This document shows, piece after piece, positions 30,542-40,561 of a DNA stretch of 64,000 bases (the stretch's first letter is position 1; each line of letters begins with the position of its first letter). The notes beneath the pieces are model-generated. The model saw only the letters and a program-made list of their open reading frames with translations. It was not told the DNA's origin and did no database searches. The DNA is from Arsenophonus sp052174115 (GTDB taxonomy: Bacteria; Pseudomonadota; Gammaproteobacteria; Enterobacterales; Enterobacteriaceae): contig JBQMRX010000001.1 in assembly GCA_052174115.1 (NCBI GenBank), positions 558,001 to 622,000 of the forward strand, in the 5' to 3' direction. Both the position numbers and the translations under genes were made by a program.

Positions 30542-32487
30542 TTATTATAAAAATTAAACATATATTTTATTTTATAAATACTATTATTAAATTTATTTAT
30601 TATTTTTATTAACAATTTAATACATAGTACTTCTTTTATCATATAATTTATTAATGAATACTTTCTATATCACTAATTTATAAAAAACGAGATATAAAAA
30701 ATTAATTTTTATTATAAAAATATAAATAAGATATTAAAATAATCACGATATATATTTACTAAATAATAGTACATTTAAAAAATAAATTAAATCATGAAAC
30801 TTATATAAAGTATAATAAAATAATATTAATTTATTAGTATATAATATACTAATATATTTCAATTAATGAATTATTTCTAATAATTATTATTATATTTTAG
30901 ATAATGACTAACAAACAAACATAAAGTTATTTAAAACTTAATATTATAGTTAATAAATTATTAATAAAATAAAATAAATAAATATTATAAATAAATATAC
31001 GAAAAATAATGTTAATCCTAAAATAATATTTTTTTTTAAAAATTAAAATTCTCTTTTTAAAAAATAATCTAATAAATGAATTATAAATAATAGTAGTTTT
31101 AAATAAAAAATTAATAACAGTATTTTAATTCTAAAGTAAATTTGTTTATAAAAAGAATACTAATAATAATTAGTGCCATATAAAATTTACATTTTAAAAT
31201 AATAAATAATACTATATATTAAGATAGTAACGAATGTTTATTAAAAAAATAAATTATTTTTAATGATATTTAATTTAAAATTTGATGTAAATTATTATCA
31301 AAAATTTTAATAAATATATTATTTAATTAATATTTATTATTAAAATTAATAAAATTACTAATTATACTATTTATGTAAAATTAATTATATTAATTTATTT
31401 TTATAAATTTTTATGTTAATAAAAATTTATATTTAAAAACAATAACAAATATAAATTTATTATTGTTATTTTTAAGTTCAAGATAAGATCGAACTCAGTT
31501 AACGTGTTATTGTTATCGTCAGATATTTTTTTATTTTATTTTTTATTACATCTATTAAGTTACTTCTATTTTAAAATCTTTAACTATAATCTACGAATAA
31601 ATTAATAATTTTATTCTTAATATTAAAAGATTTTCAATGCTCTGAAATAAAAATTATTAAGTTATTAATATTATTAGCATTAATTATTTAAATATATTAT
31701 CATATTTATATGTTTAATTTATCATATTTTTATCTTAAGCAATTTTATAAGATATAAATAAAAAAAATTAAAATATTTAAAAAATTTCATATTTAAATAA
31801 AATTTTTTATTTAAATATTTTAAAAAGTTTTTTATTTTATATGATTAAAATATTATATAATTTTTAAAAATATATCTTTAATAAATACTATTGTTTGTAT
31901 TATTGTTATTAACTCTTTTTTAAACTTACTTATTATTAATAAAAATAAAAATTAAATTTATTTGATATTATTTTAATAAAAATTATAGTATATTAAATAA
32001 TAATGTATTCTAATAATAAATAATTATTAATAATATTCATATATCTATATAAGTAATCAAATTTTAAACAAATTAATTAATATTTTTTAATAATTTTACA
32101 AAATTAACTATGATTAATTAATTTTTAAGTTTTATTGAATTAATTTAATAAAGAAAAAATATAATTTATTTTAAATATATAACAAAATTATTTCATGTAA
32201 AAATTTATCAAACAAGTTAATTAAAAATTAAAAACTTAAATTCTAATAATATTATTATATTCATAAATTTCCTCTTTAAAATAAAATCTTATTTAGAATA
32301 AAATATATTATAAAAATATGTATAATATTAATAATATTTAATTTAAAATAAAAAGTTTTATATTTTATTTAATGAATATTTTCATACTTTTTAATAAAAT
32401 TATAGTTATTAATGATTAAAGTATATCATCTATCAATTTTTTAAAAGATATTTTATTATCTAGATTTTTAAAGACAGGAAAAAATTC

Positions 32488-32515
32488 CTTGAAAAAAATG
32501 CATTTAGCCTCATAT
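32488..32515 (+). promoter_or_regulatory. Putative sigma-32 heat-shock promoter of dnaK
   Basis: CTTGAAA (32488-32494) is followed after 13 nt by CCTCATAT (32508-32515). The known E. coli sigma-32 consensus is CTTGAAA, a spacer of about 11-16 nt, then CCCCATNT; here only one base of the fixed -10 positions differs. It lies 52 nt before the dnaK ATG and is a GC-containing island in otherwise AT-only DNA. This implies rpoH is retained elsewhere in the genome. Confidence 0.7.
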
Positions 32516-32567
32516 AGATTGATAATTAAATTAATTAAAGAATTCCCCCTATTTGGAGGCTGTTTAG

Positions 32568-34502
32568 ATGGGTAAAATTATTGGGATTGACCTAGGTACA
32601 ACTAACTCTTGTGTAGCTATTATGGATGGTACAAGTGCGCGAGTATTAGAAAACAGTGAAGGTGATCGTACCACACCTTCTATTATTGCTTATACGCAAG
32701 ATGGTGAAATTCTTGTGGGTCAGCCAGCAAAGCGGCAAGCAGTAACAAATCCACAAAATACACTTTTTGCAATTAAGCGCTTAATTGGACGTCGCTTTGA
32801 AGATGAAGAAGTTCAACGTGATGCTTCTATTATGCCATATAAAATCATTATGGCAAATAATGGTGATGCTTGGTTGGATGTTAATAATCAGAAAATGGCC
32901 CCTCCTCAAATTTCTGCTGAAGTTCTGAAAAAAATGAAAAAAACAGCAGAAGATTATCTTAGTGAACCTGTTACTGAAGCTGTTATTACAGTACCTGCTT
33001 ATTTTAATGATGTGCAACGTCAGGCAACTAAAGATGCAGGCCGCATTGCCGGATTAGATGTAAAACGTATTATTAATGAACCAACAGCAGCAGCACTTGC
33101 TTATGGTTTAGATCGTGAAGTTGGTAATCGTACTATTGCAGTATATGATTTAGGTGGTGGTACTTTTGATATTTCAATTATCGAAATTGATGAAGTTGAT
33201 GGTGAAAAAACTTATGAAGTACTGGCAACCAATGGTGATACTCACTTAGGCGGTGAAGATTTTGATAATCGTTTAATTAATTATTTGGTTGATGAATTTA
33301 AGAAAGAAAAAAATTTTGATCTTCGTAATGATCCATTAGCAATGCAACGTTTAAAAGAAGCAGCAGAGAAAGCTAAAATTGAACTTTCTTCTGCTCAGCA
33401 AACTGATGTTAATTTACCTTATATTAGCGCAGATGCAAATGGTCCTAAACATATGAATATTAAAATGACTCGAGCGAAACTTGAATCACTAGTTGAAGAT
33501 TTAGTTAAACATTCAATGGAACCAATAAGAGTTGCACTGCAAGATGCAGATTTAAATGTTAAAGATATAAATGATGTAATTTTAGTTGGCGGTCAAACAC
33601 GCATGCCAATGGTACAAAAAGCAGTTGCTGATTTTTTTGGTAAAGAACCTCGCAAAGATGTTAATCCTGATGAAGCAGTTGCTATTGGTGCAGCAGTGCA
33701 AGGTGGTGTGTTAGCTGGTGATGTAAAAGATGTCTTATTACTTGATGTAACTCCTTTATCTTTAGGTATTGAAACAATGGGCGCAGTAATGACAACATTA
33801 ATTGCTAAAAATACTACCATTCCAACTAAACATAGTCAGGTATTTTCAACAGCAGAAGATAATCAATCAGCAGTAACTATTCATGTCTTACAAGGTGAAC
33901 GTAAACGATCAAGTGATAATAAATCATTAGGACAATTCAATTTAGATGGAATTCAAGCAGCACCTCGTGGAACACCTCAAATTGAAGTTACTTTTGATAT
34001 TGATGCCGATGGTATTTTACATGTATCAGCTAAAGATAAGAATACTGGTCGTGAACAAAAGATTATAATTAAAGCGTCTTCTGGCTTAAAAGAGGGCGAA
34101 ATTCAAAGAATGATAAGTGATGCAGAAGCGAATATAGAGGCAGACTTTAAGTTTGAACAATTAATTCAGGTACGTAATCAAGCAGATCAATTAATTCATG
34201 GTACGCGTAAACAAATTGAAGAAGCGGCTGACAAATTACTTATTAATGATAAAACTAACATAGAAAAAATTATTTCTGAATTAGAAATAGCTATAAAAGG
34301 TGAAAATAAAAACTTAATTGAAGAAAAAATTCAAATTTTAATTCAAGCTTCAGTAAAACTATTAGAATTGACTCAACAAAAGGTTAAAAAAGATATAGAT
34401 ACTAGTAACGCAGGTAGTACAGATACTCAATCTAAACAGAATGATAATGTTGTTGATGCTGAATTCAAAGAAGTTAACAATAAAGATAAAGATAAAAAAT
34501 AG
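32568..34502 (+). CDS. dnaK: Molecular chaperone DnaK (Hsp70)
   Basis: DnaK binds and releases unfolded segments in an ATP cycle with DnaJ and GrpE. The 644-residue protein (E. coli 638) starts MGKIIGIDLGTTNSCVAI, has the phosphate loops YDLGGGTFD and ILVGGQTRMP, the linker DVLLLDVTPLS, the substrate domain, and ends in the VDAEFKEV tail. A strong TTTGGAGG ribosome site precedes the ATG. Its base composition is less AT-rich than the gaps, as expected for a highly expressed gene. Relative to rpsT, the dnaKJ pair is inverted compared with E. coli. Confidence 0.98.
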   Translation: MGKIIGIDLGTTNSCVAIMDGTSARVLENSEGDRTTPSIIAYTQDGEILVGQPAKRQAVTNPQNTLFAIKRLIGRRFEDEEVQRDASIMPYKIIMANNGDAWLDVNNQKMAPPQISAEVLKKMKKTAEDYLSEPVTEAVITVPAYFNDVQRQATKDAGRIAGLDVKRIINEPTAAALAYGLDREVGNRTIAVYDLGGGTFDISIIEIDEVDGEKTYEVLATNGDTHLGGEDFDNRLINYLVDEFKKEKNFDLRNDPLAMQRLKEAAEKAKIELSSAQQTDVNLPYISADANGPKHMNIKMTRAKLESLVEDLVKHSMEPIRVALQDADLNVKDINDVILVGGQTRMPMVQKAVADFFGKEPRKDVNPDEAVAIGAAVQGGVLAGDVKDVLLLDVTPLSLGIETMGAVMTTLIAKNTTIPTKHSQVFSTAEDNQSAVTIHVLQGERKRSSDNKSLGQFNLDGIQAAPRGTPQIEVTFDIDADGILHVSAKDKNTGREQKIIIKASSGLKEGEIQRMISDAEANIEADFKFEQLIQVRNQADQLIHGTRKQIEEAADKLLINDKTNIEKIISELEIAIKGENKNLIEEKIQILIQASVKLLELTQQKVKKDIDTSNAGSTDTQSKQNDNVVDAEFKEVNNKDKDKK

Positions 34503-34623
34503 TGGCCTTTAGTTTAGTGGGCAGAGTAACAGTGTTAAGGAATATTTCTTCTATTACTGAAAACCGAGTACGGGCGTTTGAGGTAACTCTACGCCCGTTT
34601 GCATGTGTTAATGGTAAATAAAT
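34503..34623 (+). ncRNA. dnaK-dnaJ spacer with conserved GC-rich hairpin
   Basis: The 121-nt spacer is much richer in G and C than other gaps. It contains ACGGGCGT (34570-34577) and ACGCCCGT (34591-34598), a perfect 8-bp stem. An inner GAG/CTC stem closes a GTAA (GNRA-type) tetraloop. From memory the E. coli dnaK-dnaJ spacer carries a similar ACGGGCG...CGCCCGT hairpin, and an sRNA (tpke11) has been annotated there. It may set the dnaK:dnaJ ratio by processing or attenuation. Whether it is a separate RNA or an mRNA element is open. Confidence 0.55.
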
Positions 34624-35763
34624 ATGACAAAAAGAGATTATTATCAAGTTTTAGGTATTACTAAAACAGCTGACGAGAAAGAAATCAAAAAAGCATATAA
34701 ACGTTTAGCAATGAAATATCATCCAGATCGTAATCAAGGTGATAAGAAAGCAGAAAATAAATTTAAAGAAATTAAAGAAGCTTATGAAATTTTAACTGAT
34801 ACACAAAAACGTGCTGCTTATGATCAATATGGACATATGGCTTTTGAACAAAGTGGTATAGGTGGCGGATTTAGCAGAGGTTTTACTTCCAATTCTTCTG
34901 ATTTTAGTGATATTTTTGGTGATGTATTTGGTGATATTTTTTCTGGAGGTAGGCGTCAACGTTCGACGCGAGGTTCTGATCTTCAATATAAAATTATATT
35001 AACTTTAGAAGAAGCAGTTTATGGGGTTAATAAAGAAATTCGTATTCCAACTTTAGAAAAATGTGACATTTGTAATGGTAGTGGAGCTAAACCAGGTAAG
35101 AAAGCAGAAAATTGTTCAACTTGTCATGGTTTGGGTCAGATTCAAATTAGACAAGGGTTTTTTGCGGTTCAACAAACCTGTCCAAATTGTCATGGCCGCG
35201 GTCAAATTATTAAAGAACTTTGCATTAAATGTCATGGTCATTGCCGAGTAGAGAAATACAAAACTTTATCAGTAAAAATTCCACCTGGTGTTAATATTGA
35301 TGATCGCATTCGTTTAAATGGTGAAGGTGAAGCTGGTGAAAATAATGCTCCATCTGGAGATTTATATGTTCAAATTAATATAGCAAAACATACTATTTTT
35401 GAGCGAGATGGTAATAATTTATACTGTGAAGTACCTATTAATTTTTCAATTGCTGCGCTTGGCGGTGAGATTGATGTACCAACACTTGATGGTCGAGTAA
35501 GTCTTAAAATTCCATCTGAAACACAAACAGGAAACATTTTTCGTATGAAAGGAAAAGGTGTTAAAACTGTTCGTAGTGGTATAATCGGTGATTTAATGTG
35601 TCGTATCTTGGTTGAAACTCCAGTTAAACTGAATGAAAAACAAAAAATTTTGTTAAAAGAATTTGGTGAATCGTTAAATGGTGAAAATAGTGGTAAAAAT
35701 AGCCCTCGTTCAAAGAGTTTTTTAGATAGTGTGAAAAAATTTTTTGATGATCTAACAAAGTAA
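34624..35763 (+). CDS. dnaJ: Chaperone DnaJ (Hsp40)
   Basis: DnaJ delivers clients to DnaK and stimulates its ATPase. The 379-residue protein (E. coli 376) has the J domain with HPD (KYHPDRN), a Gly/Phe-rich linker (about 74-110), four zinc-binding CxxCxG repeats (CDICNGSG, CSTCHGLG, CPNCHGRG, CIKCHGHC) and the C-terminal substrate domains. The fourth repeat ends in Cys instead of the usual Gly (GGC to TGC change). It follows dnaK by 121 nt and should share its heat-shock promoter. Confidence 0.97.
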   Translation: MTKRDYYQVLGITKTADEKEIKKAYKRLAMKYHPDRNQGDKKAENKFKEIKEAYEILTDTQKRAAYDQYGHMAFEQSGIGGGFSRGFTSNSSDFSDIFGDVFGDIFSGGRRQRSTRGSDLQYKIILTLEEAVYGVNKEIRIPTLEKCDICNGSGAKPGKKAENCSTCHGLGQIQIRQGFFAVQQTCPNCHGRGQIIKELCIKCHGHCRVEKYKTLSVKIPPGVNIDDRIRLNGEGEAGENNAPSGDLYVQINIAKHTIFERDGNNLYCEVPINFSIAALGGEIDVPTLDGRVSLKIPSETQTGNIFRMKGKGVKTVRSGIIGDLMCRILVETPVKLNEKQKILLKEFGESLNGENSGKNSPRSKSFLDSVKKFFDDLTK

Positions 35764-35914
35764 TTTTATACATTTAAATTTATGTAATATTAATTACTTA
35801 CCATAGATTTTATTTTTTTAAATTAAAAACTTATTTCTTATAATTAATATAATTGATATAATAATAAGAAATTGATAAGATATTTATATAAATAAACTAA
35901 TTGATTATTGTTAT

Positions 35915-35950
35915 TTTGTTAAATTGATTTTTACAAATCAATTTAACAAA
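35915..35950. terminator. Terminator-like hairpin, 16-bp perfect stem, 4-nt loop
   Basis: Arms at 35915-35930 and 35935-35950 are exact complements, with two G-C pairs, around TTAC. TTTAATTTTA follows on the plus strand. Position behind dnaJ and between convergent genes fits a bidirectional intrinsic terminator. Confidence 0.65.
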
Positions 35951-35972
35951 TTTAATTTTAAAATTGATTTTT

Positions 35973-36020
35973 TAATTTATATTAATTTATAATTAAAATA
36001 TTATAAATTAATATAAATTA
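35973..36020. terminator. Hairpin with 21-bp perfect stem, 6-nt loop
   Basis: Arms at 35973-35993 and 36000-36020 are exact complements around TAAAAT. The stem is A/T only and no T-run follows on the side of either gene. It probably serves as a second terminator or mRNA 3'-end block between convergent dnaJ and asnA. Confidence 0.55.
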
Positions 36021-36332
36021 TGGAAATATTCACAATAATTATTAAATTAATAAAAAATTATTAATAAATATAAAAATATTAATAATATTATTTATTTAAT
36101 AAATAAATTAATTTATATGTATGAAATATTAAATTATTAAAAAATATCTTAATATTTAATTGTTTTAAATTTATAAATTTTATTTATAATATTAAATTAA
36201 TAAAAAATTTTAAAAAACAGAATAATTACCATATTTTAAAAATATAAGTTATTGTTTTTTGTTTGATTTTAATTTTATTTTTAGATTTTTAAAATAAAAT
36301 AATTAAAATTATTAATTTAATAAAAATTTTAA

Positions 36333-37325
36333 TTATAATATATCCTCAATAGTTGAATAACTTTCTTGAGACCATACACTACATTGAATTTGACCAATAT
36401 GTTTTTTTTGAAGCAATAACATTATTAAACGAGATTGCCCAATACCTCCTCCTATTGTTTGTGGCATTTGATATCTTAATAATGCTTGATGCCACTCAAA
36501 AGATATTTTGTTTTCATTGCCAGTGATTGCTAATTGATGTATAAGGGTTTTTGCATCAACACGAATACCCATTGAAGAAATTTCAAATACATTCTTCAAT
36601 ATAGGATTCCAAACAATAATATCACCATTTAAACCAGCATAGCCATCACTGTTAAGTGATGTCCAATCATCATAATCAGGAGCACGCATATCATGGGCAA
36701 ACCCATGCGATAATTTTCCACCAATACCAATAATAAAAACTGCAGCTAATTCTTTAATTATTTTATATTCTCTTTCTTTAGCATCAAGATTAGGATAACG
36801 TTGTAATAGTTCTTCACTATGAATAAAATGAATTTTTTTAGGTAAGAATGGTATTAAATTAAATTTTATGCTAACTGCTTTTTCTGTTTTTTTTATTATC
36901 TTATAAATTTTAATTACTGTTTGTTTTAAATAATCAAGAGAGCGCTCATTTTTAAGTATTACTTTTTCCCAATCCCACTGATCTACGAATACAGAATGAA
37001 TAGGTGTTAAATAATTTTCATCAGGTCGTAATGCTTTCATATTAGCATAAAGTCCTTCTCCAGGCTTAAAATCAAAACGGTCTAACATTTTACGTTTCCA
37101 TTTAGCTAATGAGTGAATAACTTCAAAAATAGAATCTGGTATTGATTTTATTTTAACTTGTACTGCTTTTTCATAACCAGACAAGTTATCTTGAATACCA
37201 TCACCAAAACGACTTAAAATAGGAGCTTGAACTTTAATTAAATTTAATTTTTTTTCTAATAAAAGTGAAAAAAAAGATTTAACGAAATTAATTTGTTGTT
37301 GTTTTTCTATGAATAATTTTTTCAT
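36333..37325 (-). CDS. asnA: Aspartate--ammonia ligase (asparagine synthetase A)
   Basis: AsnA makes asparagine from aspartate and free ammonia with ATP to AMP. The 330-residue protein equals the E. coli length. It is a class II synthetase-like fold with VQAPILSRFGDG, MKALRPDE, VDQWDWEKV, GLNGDIIVWNP and the terminal GGGIGQSRL. It is complete. In E. coli asnA lies next to asnC, mioC and oriC; here asnC and mioC are missing and only the divergent gap to mnmG remains. Use of ammonia rather than glutamine could help dispose of host nitrogen (inference). Confidence 0.96.
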   Translation of the reverse strand: MKKLFIEKQQQINFVKSFFSLLLEKKLNLIKVQAPILSRFGDGIQDNLSGYEKAVQVKIKSIPDSIFEVIHSLAKWKRKMLDRFDFKPGEGLYANMKALRPDENYLTPIHSVFVDQWDWEKVILKNERSLDYLKQTVIKIYKIIKKTEKAVSIKFNLIPFLPKKIHFIHSEELLQRYPNLDAKEREYKIIKELAAVFIIGIGGKLSHGFAHDMRAPDYDDWTSLNSDGYAGLNGDIIVWNPILKNVFEISSMGIRVDAKTLIHQLAITGNENKISFEWHQALLRYQMPQTIGGGIGQSRLIMLLLQKKHIGQIQCSVWSQESYSTIEDIL

Positions 37326-38671
37326 TTTACCTTCTATTCTATAAAATTATTTTAATATAAAATATAAATAATAAATTAAACTATATACTTAATATACTTA
37401 ATAAAAAATATTTTTATTTAAAAAATTTATTTTAAATTTTTTAAAAATAATTTATAAAAAATATATTTTAAGTATTTGTAAATTATAAATATAATAGTTT
37501 TAATTATGATACATTTAATAAATTAATAAACAATATAAACGAATAGGTCCTTTTATAGATATTACAATATATATTTAAATTAAAAAAATAAGATAAATAA
37601 TATTATTATTATGGAAATATCATTTAATAAATATTAATATGAAAAATTTCAATTTAATTTCTATCAGTTTGTTTAAATTTTAAAATTAAATATTATATAA
37701 TAATCTCAAAATTTTATGAATTAAATAAAATTATTAAAGTATATACTTCACGGTTAAAAATATTTTATTAAAATAATGTATTAATTTACTATTTTATTTT
37801 AAAAAATTTAATCTTAATAAAATATCGATCAATTAATGAATTTTATTTACTAAAACTTTTTTTATAAAATCAATAATATGTATTGTTAATTTATAAAATT
37901 ATAATAAATATATTATTTATATTAAACAAACATAAATATATAATGATATATTTATAAAATGTAAACAGATAGAATTATAGTTAATTTTAAATATATTTAA
38001 ATATATTTAAAATATTAAAAATATAATTTTGATACTAAAATAATATATGAAATTTCTTTAAAATAACTAATAATAGAAGATATTTAATTAATTATATATT
38101 TTAGATATGGATCAATGAAATTACTTAAAATATACAACTTTATCTCAAAAAAAGATAAACGAAAAAACAAAATCTTAATCAAATTAATTATGATGATTTT
38201 AAAATAAATAATAAGGAATATACTATTTTACGACACAATTCATAAATTAGATAATAATTTTAAAAATTATTATCTAAAACAAATAAAAGAGTTATTTAAA
38301 ATAATATTTTAGAATATAACATATAAGAAAATATAAAAAAATTAGATTAAAAAAATAAAAAAATAATATTTTTAATTTAAATAAATAATATATAAATAAA
38401 TATGAATAATTTTATAAAAAAAGAAATAATTAGTAGTTTTTTGTGTTTTAAAAATTACTTTTTATTAATAAATAAAGATAAAAAGATAATAATTTTATTA
38501 AGTTATTTATATTATTTACAAAAATTTTAATTTTACTAAAAATGATAATATATCTTAAGATTTAATAAAAAACTTTGTTATTTTAACATTTTAAACAAAA
38601 TTATATAACATGTATTTTATAAAACTTAAATAAATTTACTCTCTAAATTACATTCAATATTAAGGTTTATA
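37326..38671. other. Divergent gap at the E. coli oriC position
   Basis: These 1346 nt separate asnA (-) and mnmG (+), exactly where E. coli has asnC, mioC and oriC. No gene is visible. I saw no exact DnaA box (TTATNCACA) and only two GATC sites (37827, 38112), unlike the dense GATC cluster of E. coli oriC. A 31-nt inverted repeat (38247-38277; 15-bp arms around one base, one G-C pair) lies about 400 nt before mnmG. Short AAATATATTT repeats occur near 37988-38005. Origin function is inferred from gene order only. Confidence 0.4.
38247..38277. repeat. Inverted repeat with 15-bp arms in the putative origin gap
   Basis: TTAGATAATAATTTT (38247-38261) and its exact complement (38263-38277) flank A38262. 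It could form a hairpin or cruciform beside mnmG. Confidence 0.7.
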
Positions 38672-40561
38672 ATGTTTCATCCAGAACGATTTGATGTTAT
38701 TATTATTGGAGGAGGACATGCTGGTACTGAAGCAGCTATGGCAGCAGCTCGTATGGGGCGAAAAACTTTACTTTTAACCCATAATATTGATACATTAGGT
38801 CAAATGTCATGTAATCCAGCTATTGGAGGAATAGGTAAGGGACATTTAGTTAAAGAAATTGATGCTTTAGGTGGTATTATGGCTATTGCAACAGATAAAG
38901 CAGGGATTCAATTTAGAACACTTAATACAAATAAAGGTCCGGCAGTACAAGCAATAAGAGCTCAGGTTGATCGCATACTTTATAAGCAAATAATTAGAAC
39001 TGCACTAGAAAATCAAAATAATTTAATGATTTTTCAACAAACTGTTGAAGATTTAATTTTAAAAGATAATAAAATTATTGGGATAATAACTGAAATAGGA
39101 TTAAAATTTTATACAAAATCTATTGTATTAACTGTAGGTACTTTTCTTAATGGTAAAATTCATATAGGATTAAAAAATTATAGTGGAGGCAGAGCAGGTG
39201 ATCCTTCTGTTATTAATTTATCACATAGATTAAGAGAATTACCTTTACGAGTAGATCGACTTAAAACAGGAACGCCACCTAGAATAGATAGAAGAACTAT
39301 TGATTTTTCGCAATTAACATCACAATTTAGTGATAATCCAATACCTGTTTTTTCTTTTATTGGAACTCCAGATCAGCATCCACACCAATTACCTTGCTAC
39401 ATTACTTATACAAATGAAAAAACACACCAGATAATTCGCGATAACTTAGATCGTAGTCCTATATATAAAGGTATTATTCAAGGTATAGGTCCTCGTTACT
39501 GTCCTTCTATTGAAGATAAAATTATACAATTTACAAACCGCTCAAGACATCAAATTTTTCTTGAACCAGAGGGATTAACAAGTAATGAAATTTATCCTAA
39601 TGGAATTTCTACTAGTTTACCTTTTGATGTACAAATTAAAATTTTACATTCAATAAAAGGATTAGAGAATAGTCATATCACTAGACCAGGATATGCTATT
39701 GAATATGATTTCTTTGATCCTAGGGATTTAAAGCTCACTTTAGAGAGTAAATTTATAAAAGGATTATTTTTTGCTGGCCAAATTAATGGAACAACAGGTT
39801 ATGAAGAAGCTGGAGCTCAAGGATTATTAGCTGGACTTAATGCAGCTCGTTATGCTTTTGAACAAGAAGGATGGTACCCTCGACGCGATCAAGCTTACAT
39901 TGGAGTTTTAGTTGATGATCTTTGTACATTAGGTACTAAGGAGCCGTATCGAATATTTACTTCACGAGCAGAATATCGTCTTATGCTACGTCAAGATAAT
40001 GCTGATCTTCGTTTAACCGAAAAAGGTTATAAACTTAATTTAATTGATGAAAATCGTTGGCGAAAATTTTGTCATAAAATTGAATTAATTGAACAAGAAC
40101 GTCAGCGATTACGTAATATTTGGTTACACCCTAATTCAGATGGGATTAATAATCTTAATGAAGTTTTATCTTTTCCACTTTCAAAGAAAGTAAATGGTGA
40201 AGATTTATTACGTCGTCCTGAAATAAATTATAAATTACTTACTTCATTAAATTATTTTTCACCGTCAATTAATGATCTTCAAATTATAAATCAAATTGAA
40301 ATTCAAGTAAAATATGAAGGTTATATTACTCGTCAAAAAAAAGAAATAAAAAAACAACTTTATAATGAATATATTATGTTACCGATTAATTTTAATTATG
40401 AGAAAATTCCAGGTCTTTCTAATGAAGTAATTGCAAAACTTAATGATCATAAACCAAGCTCTATTGGTCAAGCATCGCGTATATCTGGTATTACGCCATC
40501 CGCAATTTCTATATTATTAATTTGGCTAAAAAAAAATTTTTATATTAAAAAACTTAAATGA
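38672..40561 (+). CDS. mnmG: tRNA uridine-5-carboxymethylaminomethyl modification enzyme MnmG (GidA)
   Basis: MnmG with MnmE (start at 63912) installs the cmnm5 group on wobble uridine-34 of several tRNAs using FAD, NADH and a folate C1 unit. The 629-residue protein equals E. coli. It has the FAD dinucleotide motif GGGHAGTEAA at 13-22, CNPAIGGIGKGHL with the catalytic Cys region, GPRYCPSIEDK, and a C-terminal domain ending in the helical ISGITPSAISILLIWLKK. It diverges from asnA next to the putative origin gap, as in E. coli and Buchnera. Confidence 0.98.
   Translation: MFHPERFDVIIIGGGHAGTEAAMAAARMGRKTLLLTHNIDTLGQMSCNPAIGGIGKGHLVKEIDALGGIMAIATDKAGIQFRTLNTNKGPAVQAIRAQVDRILYKQIIRTALENQNNLMIFQQTVEDLILKDNKIIGIITEIGLKFYTKSIVLTVGTFLNGKIHIGLKNYSGGRAGDPSVINLSHRLRELPLRVDRLKTGTPPRIDRRTIDFSQLTSQFSDNPIPVFSFIGTPDQHPHQLPCYITYTNEKTHQIIRDNLDRSPIYKGIIQGIGPRYCPSIEDKIIQFTNRSRHQIFLEPEGLTSNEIYPNGISTSLPFDVQIKILHSIKGLENSHITRPGYAIEYDFFDPRDLKLTLESKFIKGLFFAGQINGTTGYEEAGAQGLLAGLNAARYAFEQEGWYPRRDQAYIGVLVDDLCTLGTKEPYRIFTSRAEYRLMLRQDNADLRLTEKGYKLNLIDENRWRKFCHKIELIEQERQRLRNIWLHPNSDGINNLNEVLSFPLSKKVNGEDLLRRPEINYKLLTSLNYFSPSINDLQIINQIEIQVKYEGYITRQKKEIKKQLYNEYIMLPINFNYEKIPGLSNEVIAKLNDHKPSSIGQASRISGITPSAISILLIWLKKNFYIKKLK

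Larger units (their letters stand above)
30407..32487. other. Gene-free gap between rpsT and the dnaK promoter
   Basis: About 2.1 kb without a recognisable gene. E. coli has nhaA and nhaR between rpsT and dnaJ, so eroded genes may lie here. Inverted repeats: 30832-30854 (11-bp arms including a G-C pair), 31402-31431 (13-bp stem, GTTA loop), 31789-31818 (14-bp arms). A less AT-rich patch at 31473-31530 contains GTTCAAGATAAGATCGAAC; it does not fold into a tRNA and has no clear reading frame. Confidence 0.6.
35764..36332. other. Convergent gap between dnaJ and asnA
   Basis: No gene. Two large perfect hairpins (35915-35950 and 35973-36020) sit back to back in the middle, separated by 22 nt. Further A/T inverted repeats of 9 bp follow. 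The region ends two convergent transcription units. Confidence 0.65.

Noticed and set aside
31473..31530. Possible tRNA because of GATCGAACTC resembling a T-loop
   Set aside because: No acceptor, D-arm or anticodon stem can be paired around it on either strand.
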